Shown here in pieces: positions 15,868-23,718 of a stretch of 64,000 bases of DNA. The DNA lies in assembly GCF_004364325.1 (NCBI RefSeq), contig NZ_SOCP01000006.1, positions 248,001 through 312,000 on the forward strand, in the 5' to 3' direction. The first letter of the stretch is position 1, and each line of letters starts with the position of its first letter. This stretch comes from Actinophytocola oryzae (GTDB lineage: Bacteria > Actinomycetota > Actinomycetes > Mycobacteriales > Pseudonocardiaceae). The translations under genes were made by a program, and so were the position numbers. Under the pieces are notes generated by a model. The model did no database searches and was not told where the DNA came from. It saw only the letters and a list, made by a program, of their open reading frames with translations.

Positions 15868-17570
15868 TCCTCGCCTTCGCGGTGGCGCCGGTCGTGCTCG
15901 TCACCCTCCTCATCGGGCTGCGGGGGGTGGCGGCCATGCGCACCACCTCCGACTTCCTCGTCGCCTCCCGCCGGGTGTCGCCCCTGCTGAACTCGGCCGC
16001 GGTCTCCGGCGAGTACCTGTCGGCCGCGTCGTTCCTCGGTGTCGCGGGCCTGGTCGTGAAGGACGGCATCGGCTCACTCTGGTACCCGGTCGGCTTCACG
16101 GCAGGCTACATCGCCATGCTCGTCCTGGTCGCGGCCCCGATGCGGCGTTCGGGTGCGCTGACCGTGCCCGACTTCGCCGAGGCACGCCTCAACTCACCCG
16201 CCCTCAGACGGGTCACGGCGGTCGTCATCCTGGTGATCGGCGGCCTCTACCTCGTCCCGCAGTTCCGCACCGCGGGTCTCGTGCTCTCCGCGGTCACCGG
16301 CTCGCAGTACTGGGTCGGTGTGGTGATCGCGGGTGCGGGCGTCGCGATCACGCTCGCGTTGGGCGGCATGCGTGCCGCCACCTACGTGCAGGCCTTCCAG
16401 TTCTGCCTCAAGCTGGTCCTCTTCATCGTCCCGGCGATCTGGCTGCTCATCCAGATCTCCCCGCAGACCGGCCACGACGCCGTCAACCCCGTCGAGTTCA
16501 CGCGTTTCCCCAAGAACACGACGATCGACTTCACGATCGGCACCACGCTCGACCTCGCCGAGCCCCTCGACGGACGCACCGGCACCTGGGAGATCCCGCA
16601 GGGCACAACGGTCACCTTCCCGAAGGGCTCGCTGGTCCCCGAGGTCGTCGGCACCGCCCGGCCCGGCGGTGACGCCTGGGCCCGACCACTGCTCGACCTC
16701 GCCTACGCGGGCCACCCGCTGCTCGGCACCTGGGCGCTCGTCGTGGCTCTGGCACTCGGCACCATGGGCCTGCCGCACGTCATCATGCGGTTCCACACCA
16801 GTCCGGACGGCCGTGCCGCGAGACGAACCGCCGCGTTCACCGTCGGGCTCCTCGGCATCTTCTACCTGTTCCCCGGCATCTACGGCGTGCTCGGCCACGT
16901 GCTGGTCCCGCAGCTCTACCTCAACGGCGCCACCGACACCGCCGTCGTCGCGCTCCCCGCACAGGTCGACCACGGCTGGGCGGGCTCGCTGTTCACGGCT
17001 CTGCTCACCGGCGGCGCGTTCGCGGCCTTCCTCGCCACCTCGCTCGGACTGCTGCTCGTCGTCTCCGGCGCCATCGCCTACGACCTGCTGCCAGGTGGCC
17101 TCCGGCGCCTCCGCCTGACCGTGGTCGCCGCCGCGGCGATGGTCGTCCTCCTCGCGCTAGAGGCGATCAGACTCGACGCGGGAATCCTCGTCACCTGGGC
17201 TTTCACGGTTGCCGCGTCGACCTTCTGCCCGCTGCTCGTGCTGGGCATCTGGTGGTCGCGGCTTACCGTCGCGGGCGCCATGTCCGGCGTCGTCGTCGGT
17301 CTGGTGACGTCCTCGGGTGCCATCGCGGGCACGCTCCTCGGGCTCCCGGTGACGGGCTGGCTGGCCATCCTCGTCGCCCAACCCGCGCCGTGGTCGGTTC
17401 CGCTGGCGTTCCTGACGATGGTCGTCGTGTCGCGCCGGGGGAGACCCGCGTCCTGGGCCCGCACGGCGATGTTGCGGCTGCACCTCAACGAGGAACGCGA
17501 ACAGACGCCGACCGAGCGGCTGAGAATGCTGCGTGAACGTGCTCAGCCCTCCCAGACCAAACGCAGCTGA
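15864..17570 (+). CDS. Sodium:solute symporter, ActP-like (second of three)
   Basis: 568 residues from the GTG at 15864. The start is fixed by the GTGA overlap and by alignment with the paralogue at 11897; the open frame upstream is only coincidental. About 13 membrane helices, with DFLVASRRVSPLLNSAAV, SGEYLSAASFLGVAG, GGMRAATYVQAFQF and LGTMGLPHVIMRFHTSPDG. The extracytoplasmic loop after helix 6 is shorter than in the first symporter. It is a paralogue that probably arose by tandem duplication of the kinase-regulator-small protein-symporter set. The substrate is likely another monocarboxylate (inference). Confidence 0.92.
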   Translation: MILAFAVAPVVLVTLLIGLRGVAAMRTTSDFLVASRRVSPLLNSAAVSGEYLSAASFLGVAGLVVKDGIGSLWYPVGFTAGYIAMLVLVAAPMRRSGALTVPDFAEARLNSPALRRVTAVVILVIGGLYLVPQFRTAGLVLSAVTGSQYWVGVVIAGAGVAITLALGGMRAATYVQAFQFCLKLVLFIVPAIWLLIQISPQTGHDAVNPVEFTRFPKNTTIDFTIGTTLDLAEPLDGRTGTWEIPQGTTVTFPKGSLVPEVVGTARPGGDAWARPLLDLAYAGHPLLGTWALVVALALGTMGLPHVIMRFHTSPDGRAARRTAAFTVGLLGIFYLFPGIYGVLGHVLVPQLYLNGATDTAVVALPAQVDHGWAGSLFTALLTGGAFAAFLATSLGLLLVVSGAIAYDLLPGGLRRLRLTVVAAAAMVVLLALEAIRLDAGILVTWAFTVAASTFCPLLVLGIWWSRLTVAGAMSGVVVGLVTSSGAIAGTLLGLPVTGWLAILVAQPAPWSVPLAFLTMVVVSRRGRPASWARTAMLRLHLNEEREQTPTERLRMLRERAQPSQTKRS

Positions 17571-17826
17571 ACTGTCGTCCCGTATCGCCGCAATGCGGAT
17601 TCCGCGTTCCGGTGAAGTCCGAATACCGTTTGGTTTGTTACGGGGTGGCGGCAGTACGTCACAGCTTCCTGTTCTGTCGCCGTAGTGATCTCCAGCCCTC
17701 ATGCGAACACCATTGTTTCGTCGTCGGCACTTACCAGTGTGAAGAGACGTCCTTCCATGGCATTTCAGTGTCCGTACGAACGCGGCGGCATTGGGTTTCC
17801 CATTGTTGGGTCAGTTGCCTGCGATC
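17571..17826. other. Gene-free stretch with lower GC
   Basis: No credible coding frame is found. The stretch is less GC-rich than its surroundings, with T-rich runs such as GGGTTTCCCATTGTTGGG near 17790-17808 just before the decayed regulator. It probably holds that gene's old promoter. Confidence 0.5.
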
Positions 17827-18417
17827 ATGGGGGACGTGAGCAAGAGAGCACCGTTCCTGCGGCGCAGGCTGCGTGAGATCCGCGAGGGCGCGAACCTCAC
17901 CTTGACCGAGGCGGCCAAACGCCTGGACAAGACCCGCAGTGCGTTGCAGTCGACGTAGAGACATATGCCGCGTCGGTGCGGGAGTTCCCAGGGCTGATGC
18001 TGCCCGGCCTGCTGCACACAGAGGCCTATATGCGTGCGCTGTTCTCGCATAGCCGCCGTCGGCGGTCGCCCAAGCAACTACACGATGACATCGAGTTCTG
18101 CCTGATCCGCCAGGAGCGACTGACCAGCGAGGAGCACCCGATCGAACTGTCGGTCATCATCGATGAGTCGGCCCTGCGCCGTGAGGTCGGCGGCCTGAAG
18201 GTGATGCGGGAACAGCTCCGCCACCTGGTCGACATGTCTTTCCAAGATCGCGACGAACCCGATCTCCTTTACGTCGAGTACGCGACCGGAGCGCTTCACA
18301 TCGAGGAGGATTACCGAGGTCCGCGCCTGTAGACTGAAGTTCGATCGGTCGGGCGTCGAAGCCTTGAGTCCTGACGACTCGGTCACGCTCATCGAGCGAA
18401 TCAGCCAAGAATGGTAG
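17827..18417 (+). pseudogene. Decayed HTH/DUF5753 transcriptional regulator
   Basis: ATG at 17827 opens a helix-turn-helix of the XRE type (FLRRRLREIREGANLTLTEA) that stops at TAG 17956. A second frame resumes with ETYAASVREFPGLMLPGLL, the beginning of the DUF5753 domain, and continues to YVEYATGAL before another stop. A third frame then gives VRACRLKFDRSGVEALSPDD and the family C-terminus to TAG 18415-18417. Compared with intact homologues, segments are missing between the HTH and DUF5753 and before the RDEPDLLYVEY part, plus a frameshift near 18300-18315. Three lesions make this a clear pseudogene. Intact versions act with DUF397 proteins in actinomycete development. Confidence 0.85.
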
Positions 18418-18692
18418 AGGCGGTCGAAGTGTCCCCATCGGATCTTGTCTGGCGGAAGAGCAGCCGCAGCGGCCAGGACCACACCAACGGCAACTGTGTC
18501 GAGGTCGCCTTCGCCCGGGCCGACTGGCGAAAGAGCACCCGAAGTAGTCAAGACGGCAGCAACGGGGCCTGTGTCGAGGTCGCCTTTGACGCACTGTCAG
18601 TGGCGGTCCGTGATTCCAAGTCACCTGATCGAGCGATCCTTGTACTTCCGGAATCTGGTTGGGTAGCTTTCCTGCACGTTTCCAAAATGTGA
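18411..18692 (+). CDS. DUF397 protein with internally duplicated motif
   Basis: 93 residues from the ATG at 18411, or 87 from the GTG at 18429, which has TAGAGG eight bases upstream. DUF397 proteins are normally about 60 residues with one W-R-K-S-[ST]-x-S, one N-G-x-C-V-E-V-A and a VRDSK-P motif. Here the first half occurs twice, as VWRKSSRSG...NGNCVEVAF and DWRKSTRSS...NGACVEVAF, followed by one VRDSKSPDRAIL and one WVAFL end. The gene overlaps the decayed DUF5753 frame, its usual partner. DUF397 proteins are small cytoplasmic proteins thought to bind or antagonise their neighbour regulator, so this one may be orphaned. Confidence 0.88.
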   Translation: MVEAVEVSPSDLVWRKSSRSGQDHTNGNCVEVAFARADWRKSTRSSQDGSNGACVEVAFDALSVAVRDSKSPDRAILVLPESGWVAFLHVSKM

Positions 18693-18734
18693 CCTAAACC
18701 ATTCGTCGCGCGAATCACACCGTTCGTCAACCAC

Positions 18735-18748
18735 TCGTCGCACGACGA
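18735..18748. promoter_or_regulatory. Palindrome upstream of actP operon
   Basis: TCGTCG-CA-CGACGA is a 14-bp inverted repeat, nested in a wider TTCGTC...GACGAA repeat, 81 bp before the DUF485 start. It is a candidate operator; the binding protein is unknown. Confidence 0.35.
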
Positions 18749-18768
18749 AGCGATTGATCGGGGCCGGA

Positions 18769-18797
18769 TTCACGCCGCGTTAACGCCTTCCTAGGGT
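18769..18797 (+). promoter_or_regulatory. Possible sigma-70-type promoter for DUF485-actP
   Basis: TTCACG (18769-18774) and TAGGGT (18792-18797) are separated by 17 bp and lie 31 bp upstream of the GTG start. The fit to consensus is moderate. Confidence 0.4.
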
Positions 18798-18828
18798 CGG
18801 AGAACCTGTTCGCATCCCTGGAGGCAAC

Positions 18829-19164
18829 GTGAGCACCACCGACCAGGGCCCACCCGGCCCCGACTGGGAGACGATCCAGCAGAGCGCGGAGTTCACACAG
18901 CTTCGCCGCCGTCTCCGCAACTTCGTGTTCCCGATGACCGCCGCGTTCCTCGTGTGGTACCTGCTGTACGTGCTGCTGTCGGACTACGCGCACGAGTTCA
19001 TGAGCACCAAGGTCTTCGGCAACGTCAACATCGGCCTGCTCTTCGGCCTGTTGCAGTTCGTCTCGACGTTCCTGATCACAAGCCTGTACGTGCGGCACGC
19101 GAACCGGAAGCTCGACCCGGTCGCGGACAAGATCCGTGAGGACGTCGAGGGAGGCGCGGCATGA
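18829..19164 (+). CDS. DUF485 small membrane protein
   Basis: 111 residues from the GTG at 18829, with GGAGG four bases upstream. It has a canonical DUF485 layout: FTQLRRRLRNFVFPMTAAFL leads into helix one, VWYLLYVLLSDYAHEFM follows, and helix two (about 62-88) covers VNIGLLFGLLQFVSTFLIT. The C-terminal YVRHANRKLDPVADKIRED is typical of YjcH, the companion of the acetate permease ActP. The stop overlaps the actP ATG as ATGA. It is likely a partner or stabiliser of the permease. Confidence 0.95.
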   Translation: MSTTDQGPPGPDWETIQQSAEFTQLRRRLRNFVFPMTAAFLVWYLLYVLLSDYAHEFMSTKVFGNVNIGLLFGLLQFVSTFLITSLYVRHANRKLDPVADKIREDVEGGAA

Positions 19165-20768
19165 ATCTCGCAGCAGGCGTCGAGGGCAGCAACGCCGCCC
19201 TCAACATCACCATCTTCGCGGTCTTCGTGGTGATCACCCTGGTGATCGTGTTCCGCGCGAGCCGCAACAACAAGACCGCGGTCGACTACTACGCCGCGGG
19301 CCACGCCTTCACCGGCGCCCAGAACGGCATCGCGATCTCTGGCGACTACCTGTCGGCGGCGTCGTTCCTCGGCATCGCGGGCTCGATCGCCGTGTTCGGC
19401 TACGACGGCTTCCTGTACTCGATCGGGTTCCTGGTCGCGTGGCTCATCGCGTTGCTGCTGGTGGCGGAACTGCTCCGCAACACCGGCAAGTACACGATGG
19501 GTGACGTGCTCGCGTACCGGATGCGGCAGCGTCCCGTGCGCGCGGCGGCGGCGACCTCGACACTGGTCGTGTCGTTCTTCTACCTGCTGGCGCAGATGGC
19601 GGGCGCGGGCGGCCTCGTCGCACTGCTGCTCAACATCGAGAACAAGGCGGGCCAGGCGCTGGTCATCGCGGTGGTCGGCATCGTGATGATCCTGTACGTG
19701 ATCATCGGCGGCATGCGCGGCACCACGTGGGTGCAGATCATCAAGGCGACGCTGCTGATCGCCGGCGCGTTCGTGATGACCGTGTGGGTGCTGGGCAAGA
19801 CGGGCTTCAACCTGTCGCAGCTGCTCGGCGACGCGGTCGCCAAGGTCGGCGAGGGCGGCGAGAAGCTGCTGAACCCGGGCGCGCAGTACGGCCTGACCGG
19901 CACGTCCAGGCTCGACTTCGTGTCGCTGGCACTCGCGCTGGTCCTCGGCACCGCGGGCCTGCCGCACATCCTGATGCGCTTCTACACCGTGCCGACGGCC
20001 AAGGAGGCCAGGAAGTCGGTCGTGTGGGCGATCTGGCTGATCGGCATCTTCTACCTGTTCACCCTGGTGCTCGGCTACGGCGCGGGCTGGCTCGTCGGCG
20101 CGGACGCGATCCTCGCGGCACCGGGCAAGTCCAACTCGGCGGCCCCGCTCCTGGCCTACGCGCTGGGCGGCACAGTGCTCCTGGGCATCATCGCGGCGGT
20201 CGCGTTCGCGACGATCCTCGCCGTGGTCGCGGGCCTGACGATCACCGCGTCGGCGTCGTTCGCACACGACATCTACGCGAACGTCATCAAGAAGGGCGCG
20301 GCCGACGACAAGGGCGCGGAGGTCCGCGTCGCGCGCATCACCGCACTGGTCATCGGCGCGGTGGCCATCGCGGGCGGCATCGTCGCGAACGGCCAGAACA
20401 TCGCGTTCCTGGTGGCGCTCGCGTTCGCGGTGGCGGCGTCGGCGAACCTGCCGACGATCCTCTACTCGCTGTTCTGGAAGGGCTTCAACACCCGCGGTGC
20501 CCTGTGGAGCATCTACGGCGGCCTGATCGTCTGCCTCGTGCTGATCGTGTTCTCGCCCGCGGTGTCCGGCAAGGAGACCTCGATGTTCCCGAGCGTCGAC
20601 TTCCACTGGTTCCCGCTGGCCAACCCGGGCCTGGTCTCGATCCCGGTGGCGTTCATCCTCGGCTTCATCGGCTCGAAGACGTCGAAGGAGAACGACCAGC
20701 AGAAGTACGCCGAGATGGAGGTCCGCTCCCTGACCGGCGCGGGCGCGGAGAAGGCAGTCGCGCACTAG
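19161..20768 (+). CDS. actP: Cation/acetate symporter ActP
   Basis: 535 residues with 13 predicted membrane helices. Motifs include YYAAGHAFTGAQNGIAISGD, YLSAASFLGIAGSIAVFGYD, GKYTMGDVLAYRM, GGMRGTTWVQIIKA and GLPHILMRFYTVP, all strongly ActP-like. It transports acetate and related monocarboxylates with sodium or protons. Of the three symporters here it is the closest to the classical ActP and has no long periplasmic insertion. The DUF485 gene before it completes the usual yjcH-actP pair. Nothing in the pair looks damaged. Confidence 0.95.
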   Translation: MNLAAGVEGSNAALNITIFAVFVVITLVIVFRASRNNKTAVDYYAAGHAFTGAQNGIAISGDYLSAASFLGIAGSIAVFGYDGFLYSIGFLVAWLIALLLVAELLRNTGKYTMGDVLAYRMRQRPVRAAAATSTLVVSFFYLLAQMAGAGGLVALLLNIENKAGQALVIAVVGIVMILYVIIGGMRGTTWVQIIKATLLIAGAFVMTVWVLGKTGFNLSQLLGDAVAKVGEGGEKLLNPGAQYGLTGTSRLDFVSLALALVLGTAGLPHILMRFYTVPTAKEARKSVVWAIWLIGIFYLFTLVLGYGAGWLVGADAILAAPGKSNSAAPLLAYALGGTVLLGIIAAVAFATILAVVAGLTITASASFAHDIYANVIKKGAADDKGAEVRVARITALVIGAVAIAGGIVANGQNIAFLVALAFAVAASANLPTILYSLFWKGFNTRGALWSIYGGLIVCLVLIVFSPAVSGKETSMFPSVDFHWFPLANPGLVSIPVAFILGFIGSKTSKENDQQKYAEMEVRSLTGAGAEKAVAH

Positions 20769-20795
20769 GACGCCGCATTGGCTCCAACGACGTGG

Positions 20796-23090
20796 TCAGT
20801 GCTCTGAGGAACGGCCCCCGGCCCCGCGCCGGGGGTCGTTCGTGTCCCCGAAGGAGAACCGCCGCACCAACGGCAGCCACCGCTCGTAGACCTCCTGGGA
20901 CAGTTCGACCTCACTACTCGGCTCACCACCGTTGGCGAGCAACACGAGCACGGCTTTGAACTGCTCGCCGACGAGGAACTCGTCCAGCTCGGCCCCGGAA
21001 AGCCGCGCCCGCACGAGCCGGTAGAGGTTCGTCAACCGCTTCGCCGCCCTGGGCGACGGCACGAGATGGGCCAGCCGCCCCAGGAACTCCACCTCGACCG
21101 GCGTGATGGTCAACTGCCTGGGCCGCAACGATTCGCGCGCGGGTGCGGCCACGACCGACGTGGCCATGCTCGCCTGGATCGCGTCACCGGGCCCGCTCGG
21201 TTCGTCCGTCCGACCTGCCGCGCCCGCGTCCACTGGCTCGACCCGCGCGGGAGTCGGCTCGTCTTCCGCCAGTTCCGCCACGAGCCAGGTGAAACCCTCC
21301 TTTTCCATGGGCGAGAGCTGGAAGGGGACCTGGAAGATCTTCTCCAGGTAGTCGGCGGGCGTGATGGCCGCGTCAGGCAGGACGTTCGCGTAGTGATGCC
21401 GGATCGCCTGGTGCAGCCACCTCGGGTCGACCCCGACCACCACGACGAACACCGGCATCGCGACCAGCAGGTGCACCGCCTCCAACACCTTGATGACCAC
21501 GTCCGGTGGACACCGGTCGAGATCGTCGATGTAGAGCACGACCCGCTCCGGCCCACCCATGGCCAGCAGGTCGGCGAACGTCTCCAGATCCTTGCGCAGC
21601 ATGGAGACGACACCGAGATGCTGCTGGTAGTCGACATTCCTCGACCGGGCGAACTTCGTCACGTCATGTGTGGGTGCCAGCTCGGCGACGGCCTTCTCCA
21701 ACCGGTCGACCTCGGCGTCGAGCTCGGTCAACTGCCGGCTGGTCCGCGACTCGGCCTGTTCCCGAACCCGCCCGATCCGCGCCAGAACCCTCGTCACCAC
21801 GGCAAGAATCGGCACCGCCCCGAGCACCACGGGCCACACGGCCGACCCCACGAGGAAGCCGAGCCCGACGGCCAGCGCCACCCCGACACCTATCGCCACC
21901 CAGGTCCACCCGCTCGTGGCGAGCACCCGGGCCTTCGCCCGGAAACCCTTGAGCTGCCGCGCGAAGTTCATCACGTCGTCGGTGGTCGCGCTGGACACCC
22001 CGACCTCGTGTGCCACCCAGGCGAGATCGTCCCCGCCGAGCCGCAGCGGCGCGCCACGCGCCGCGACGAGCCGCCGCTTCACCCGCACCGCGCTGAGCTG
22101 TTCCAGCAGCGACTCCGACTGCCGCTTCCTGTCGAGCTGTTCGAGTTCCTCGTCGGTGGTCTCGGCGGCGAGCGAGTCGAAGATGTGCGTGGCGAGGCTC
22201 GCCCACAGGTTCGCCTCGACGTAGTGCCAGGCGTTGAAGTCGATCTGCCTGATCGAGGCGCAGTACGACGAGACCTCGAGCCCGCTTGCCCCTTGGACCT
22301 CCTCGGCCGTCTGGGCGGCATGGGCGAGCCGGTCCACCCGGTCCCGGAGCTTCCGCATGAAGAAGCTCTTGCCGGACCCCCAGTTCCCGAACAGCCCGAT
22401 CGACAGCGGCGGCCTGATCAGCCGCGACGCCACCAGGTCCGCGAGCATGTCAACGTCGGCGGTGATGCCGAGCCGGTCCGGCCCGTCCGGGGTGTCGGCC
22501 CGGTAGCCGGCCGTCTGTGCCTCGGCGGGCTCCGGCACCACCCCCGGGAACACGGCGGCGATGTCCGACACCGTACGTGCGCCCATGTACCCGTCTGCGG
22601 CCTCGCGTTGTTCCTCCTCCGTCAGTTCGGCGTTGACGTGGACGAACTGCGGCGACAGATCCTCGAGGGCGATCCGCAGCCCGGACAGGTTCGAGTCCAG
22701 GAGGGACACCAGGACGATCGCCCACCGGCCTTCGACGGCCAGCCAGTCACGTACGACCCGGCTGATGTACCCGACCGACATGCGCCCGGACCGTCTGGAG
22801 TCCAACCACATCACGGACTTGCCGCCGGCCGTCTCCGTCAGCTGCTCGGCGGCGGCAGGCGTGTAGAGGAACGCGTCCGGCAGGTTTCGCAGCAACGCCT
22901 CGTAGGCCGAGCGCCGTGCACCGGCCTGATGGGCGAACTCGATCACGACGGGCCCCGGCCGTGCCAGCGCGCGGTCGAGGTCCGTGTCGATGTGGCGGCG
23001 CACGTAGGGCTGGAGCTGCCCGTCCGCGGGCGGGCTGGCGAGCAGGCTGTTCGGATCGATCTCGCGCACCCGTGGTACAGATGAGGCCAC
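20796..23090 (-). CDS. KAP-family P-loop NTPase with degenerate N-terminal P-loop-like domain
   Basis: 764 residues from GTG. The KAP NTPase domain runs from about 210 to 690. Walker A is GNWGSGKS (235-242), the Walker B strand VVLYIDDLDRCPP lies near 510-520, and two membrane helices (around 395-435) interrupt the domain, as is typical of KAP proteins. The N-terminal 160 residues resemble a second P-loop domain, but FAHQAGARRSAYEALL has lost the Lys-Thr expected of a Walker A. KAP proteins are membrane-anchored STAND-related ATPases; bacterial members include the phage-exclusion protein PifA. No effector domain or neighbouring defence gene is visible, so a defence role is only possible. Confidence 0.9.
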   Translation of the reverse strand: MASSVPRVREIDPNSLLASPPADGQLQPYVRRHIDTDLDRALARPGPVVIEFAHQAGARRSAYEALLRNLPDAFLYTPAAAEQLTETAGGKSVMWLDSRRSGRMSVGYISRVVRDWLAVEGRWAIVLVSLLDSNLSGLRIALEDLSPQFVHVNAELTEEEQREAADGYMGARTVSDIAAVFPGVVPEPAEAQTAGYRADTPDGPDRLGITADVDMLADLVASRLIRPPLSIGLFGNWGSGKSFFMRKLRDRVDRLAHAAQTAEEVQGASGLEVSSYCASIRQIDFNAWHYVEANLWASLATHIFDSLAAETTDEELEQLDRKRQSESLLEQLSAVRVKRRLVAARGAPLRLGGDDLAWVAHEVGVSSATTDDVMNFARQLKGFRAKARVLATSGWTWVAIGVGVALAVGLGFLVGSAVWPVVLGAVPILAVVTRVLARIGRVREQAESRTSRQLTELDAEVDRLEKAVAELAPTHDVTKFARSRNVDYQQHLGVVSMLRKDLETFADLLAMGGPERVVLYIDDLDRCPPDVVIKVLEAVHLLVAMPVFVVVVGVDPRWLHQAIRHHYANVLPDAAITPADYLEKIFQVPFQLSPMEKEGFTWLVAELAEDEPTPARVEPVDAGAAGRTDEPSGPGDAIQASMATSVVAAPARESLRPRQLTITPVEVEFLGRLAHLVPSPRAAKRLTNLYRLVRARLSGAELDEFLVGEQFKAVLVLLANGGEPSSEVELSQEVYERWLPLVRRFSFGDTNDPRRGAGGRSSEH
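20811..20839. terminator. Hairpin between actP and the KAP gene
   Basis: A 12-bp stem (20811-20822 with 20828-20839, one wobble) encloses CCCGC. It lies 43 bp after the actP stop but inside the last codons of the convergent KAP gene, so the stem also encodes protein. Confidence 0.45.
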
Positions 23091-23105
23091 CTGTCACAGC
23101 TTGCC

Positions 23106-23186
23106 CTATCTCGCCACGAGGGTGTTCTGCCGGGCGGCGACCAGCCAGCGGCCGTCCTCCTTCACGAGCACGTACAACGCGTTCAT
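23106..23186 (-). pseudogene. C-terminal remnant of a SnoaL/SgcJ-like (NTF2-fold) gene
   Basis: The minus-strand frame ends with NALYVLVKEDGRWLVAARQN and TLVAR, the C-terminal strand pair typical of SnoaL/SgcJ-like NTF2-fold proteins (x-V-L-V-x-x-D-G-R-W-x-V-A-A-x-Q-N-T). Upstream of position 23186 the frame shows no family sequence, so the first two-thirds of the domain is missing. Confidence 0.45.
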
Positions 23187-23190
23187 GGCG

Positions 23191-23334
23191 TGGTCCGCCG
23201 CGGGCTGGAGCGAGGCGGACAAGGTGTCCGTGAGCGGCGGCAGCGAGACGATCCGCGGTGGTCGCGGCAAGCTGCCCGTCACCGAGGAGCAGCTGGCGAC
23301 GATCGCGACGGGATTCAAGGTGCGGCTGGGGTGA
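23191..23334 (+). pseudogene. C-terminal remnant of an unidentified gene
   Basis: The plus-strand frame gives KVSVSGGSETIRGGRGKLPV then TEEQLATIATGFKVRLG and stops. The T-x-E-Q-L-x-x-I-A-T pattern is common at the C-terminus of secreted or membrane actinobacterial proteins. No initiation codon with protein-like sequence lies upstream, and the frame meets the reversed SnoaL-like tail at about 23190. Confidence 0.35.
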
Positions 23335-23378
23335 CTCACACGCGTTCTACGGGCGGACGTGGCAGCATCGTGTCCGTG

Positions 23379-23717
23379 ATGCCACAGCAGGTGCCCAGTG
23401 TGACCGTGCCGGACCTCCCGGCTGCCCTTCCGGAGGGAGTGACGCTGCTCGACGTGCGGGAACCCGACGAGTGGGCTGCCGGTCACGCCCCGGAGGCGCT
23501 GCACATCCCCATGGGCGAGCTCCCGGGCCGGCTGGACGACCTCCCCGCCGACAGCGAGGTGTACGTCGTGTGCCGCAGCGGCGGGCGCTCGGCGCGGGTG
23601 ACGCAGTACCTCAACGCCAACGGCTGGGACGCGAAGAACGTCGACGGCGGCATGCAGTCCTGGCACGCGGCAGGCAGGCCGATGACCAGCGACGCAGGCG
23701 AGCCGACGGTCATCTGA
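23379..23717 (+). CDS. Single-domain rhodanese-like sulfurtransferase
   Basis: 112 residues from the ATG at 23379; two in-frame GTGs just upstream are alternatives. A single rhodanese domain is present: TLLDVREPDEWAAGHAPEAL at the CH2A region and the active-site loop VVCRSGGRSARV with Cys65. The loop has six residues, as expected for sulfur-transfer rather than phosphatase activity, so the protein probably carries persulfide sulfur in the cytoplasm. C-terminal VDGGMQSWHAAGRPM is typical. The gene ends one base before the DUF4328 gene start, so the two are probably co-transcribed. Confidence 0.95.
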   Translation: MPQQVPSVTVPDLPAALPEGVTLLDVREPDEWAAGHAPEALHIPMGELPGRLDDLPADSEVYVVCRSGGRSARVTQYLNANGWDAKNVDGGMQSWHAAGRPMTSDAGEPTVI

Positions 23718-23718
23718 C

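Noticed and set aside
20796..23334. Defence island around the KAP gene
   Set aside because: Neighbours are ordinary metabolic or regulatory genes, and no nuclease, helicase or restriction gene is adjacent.
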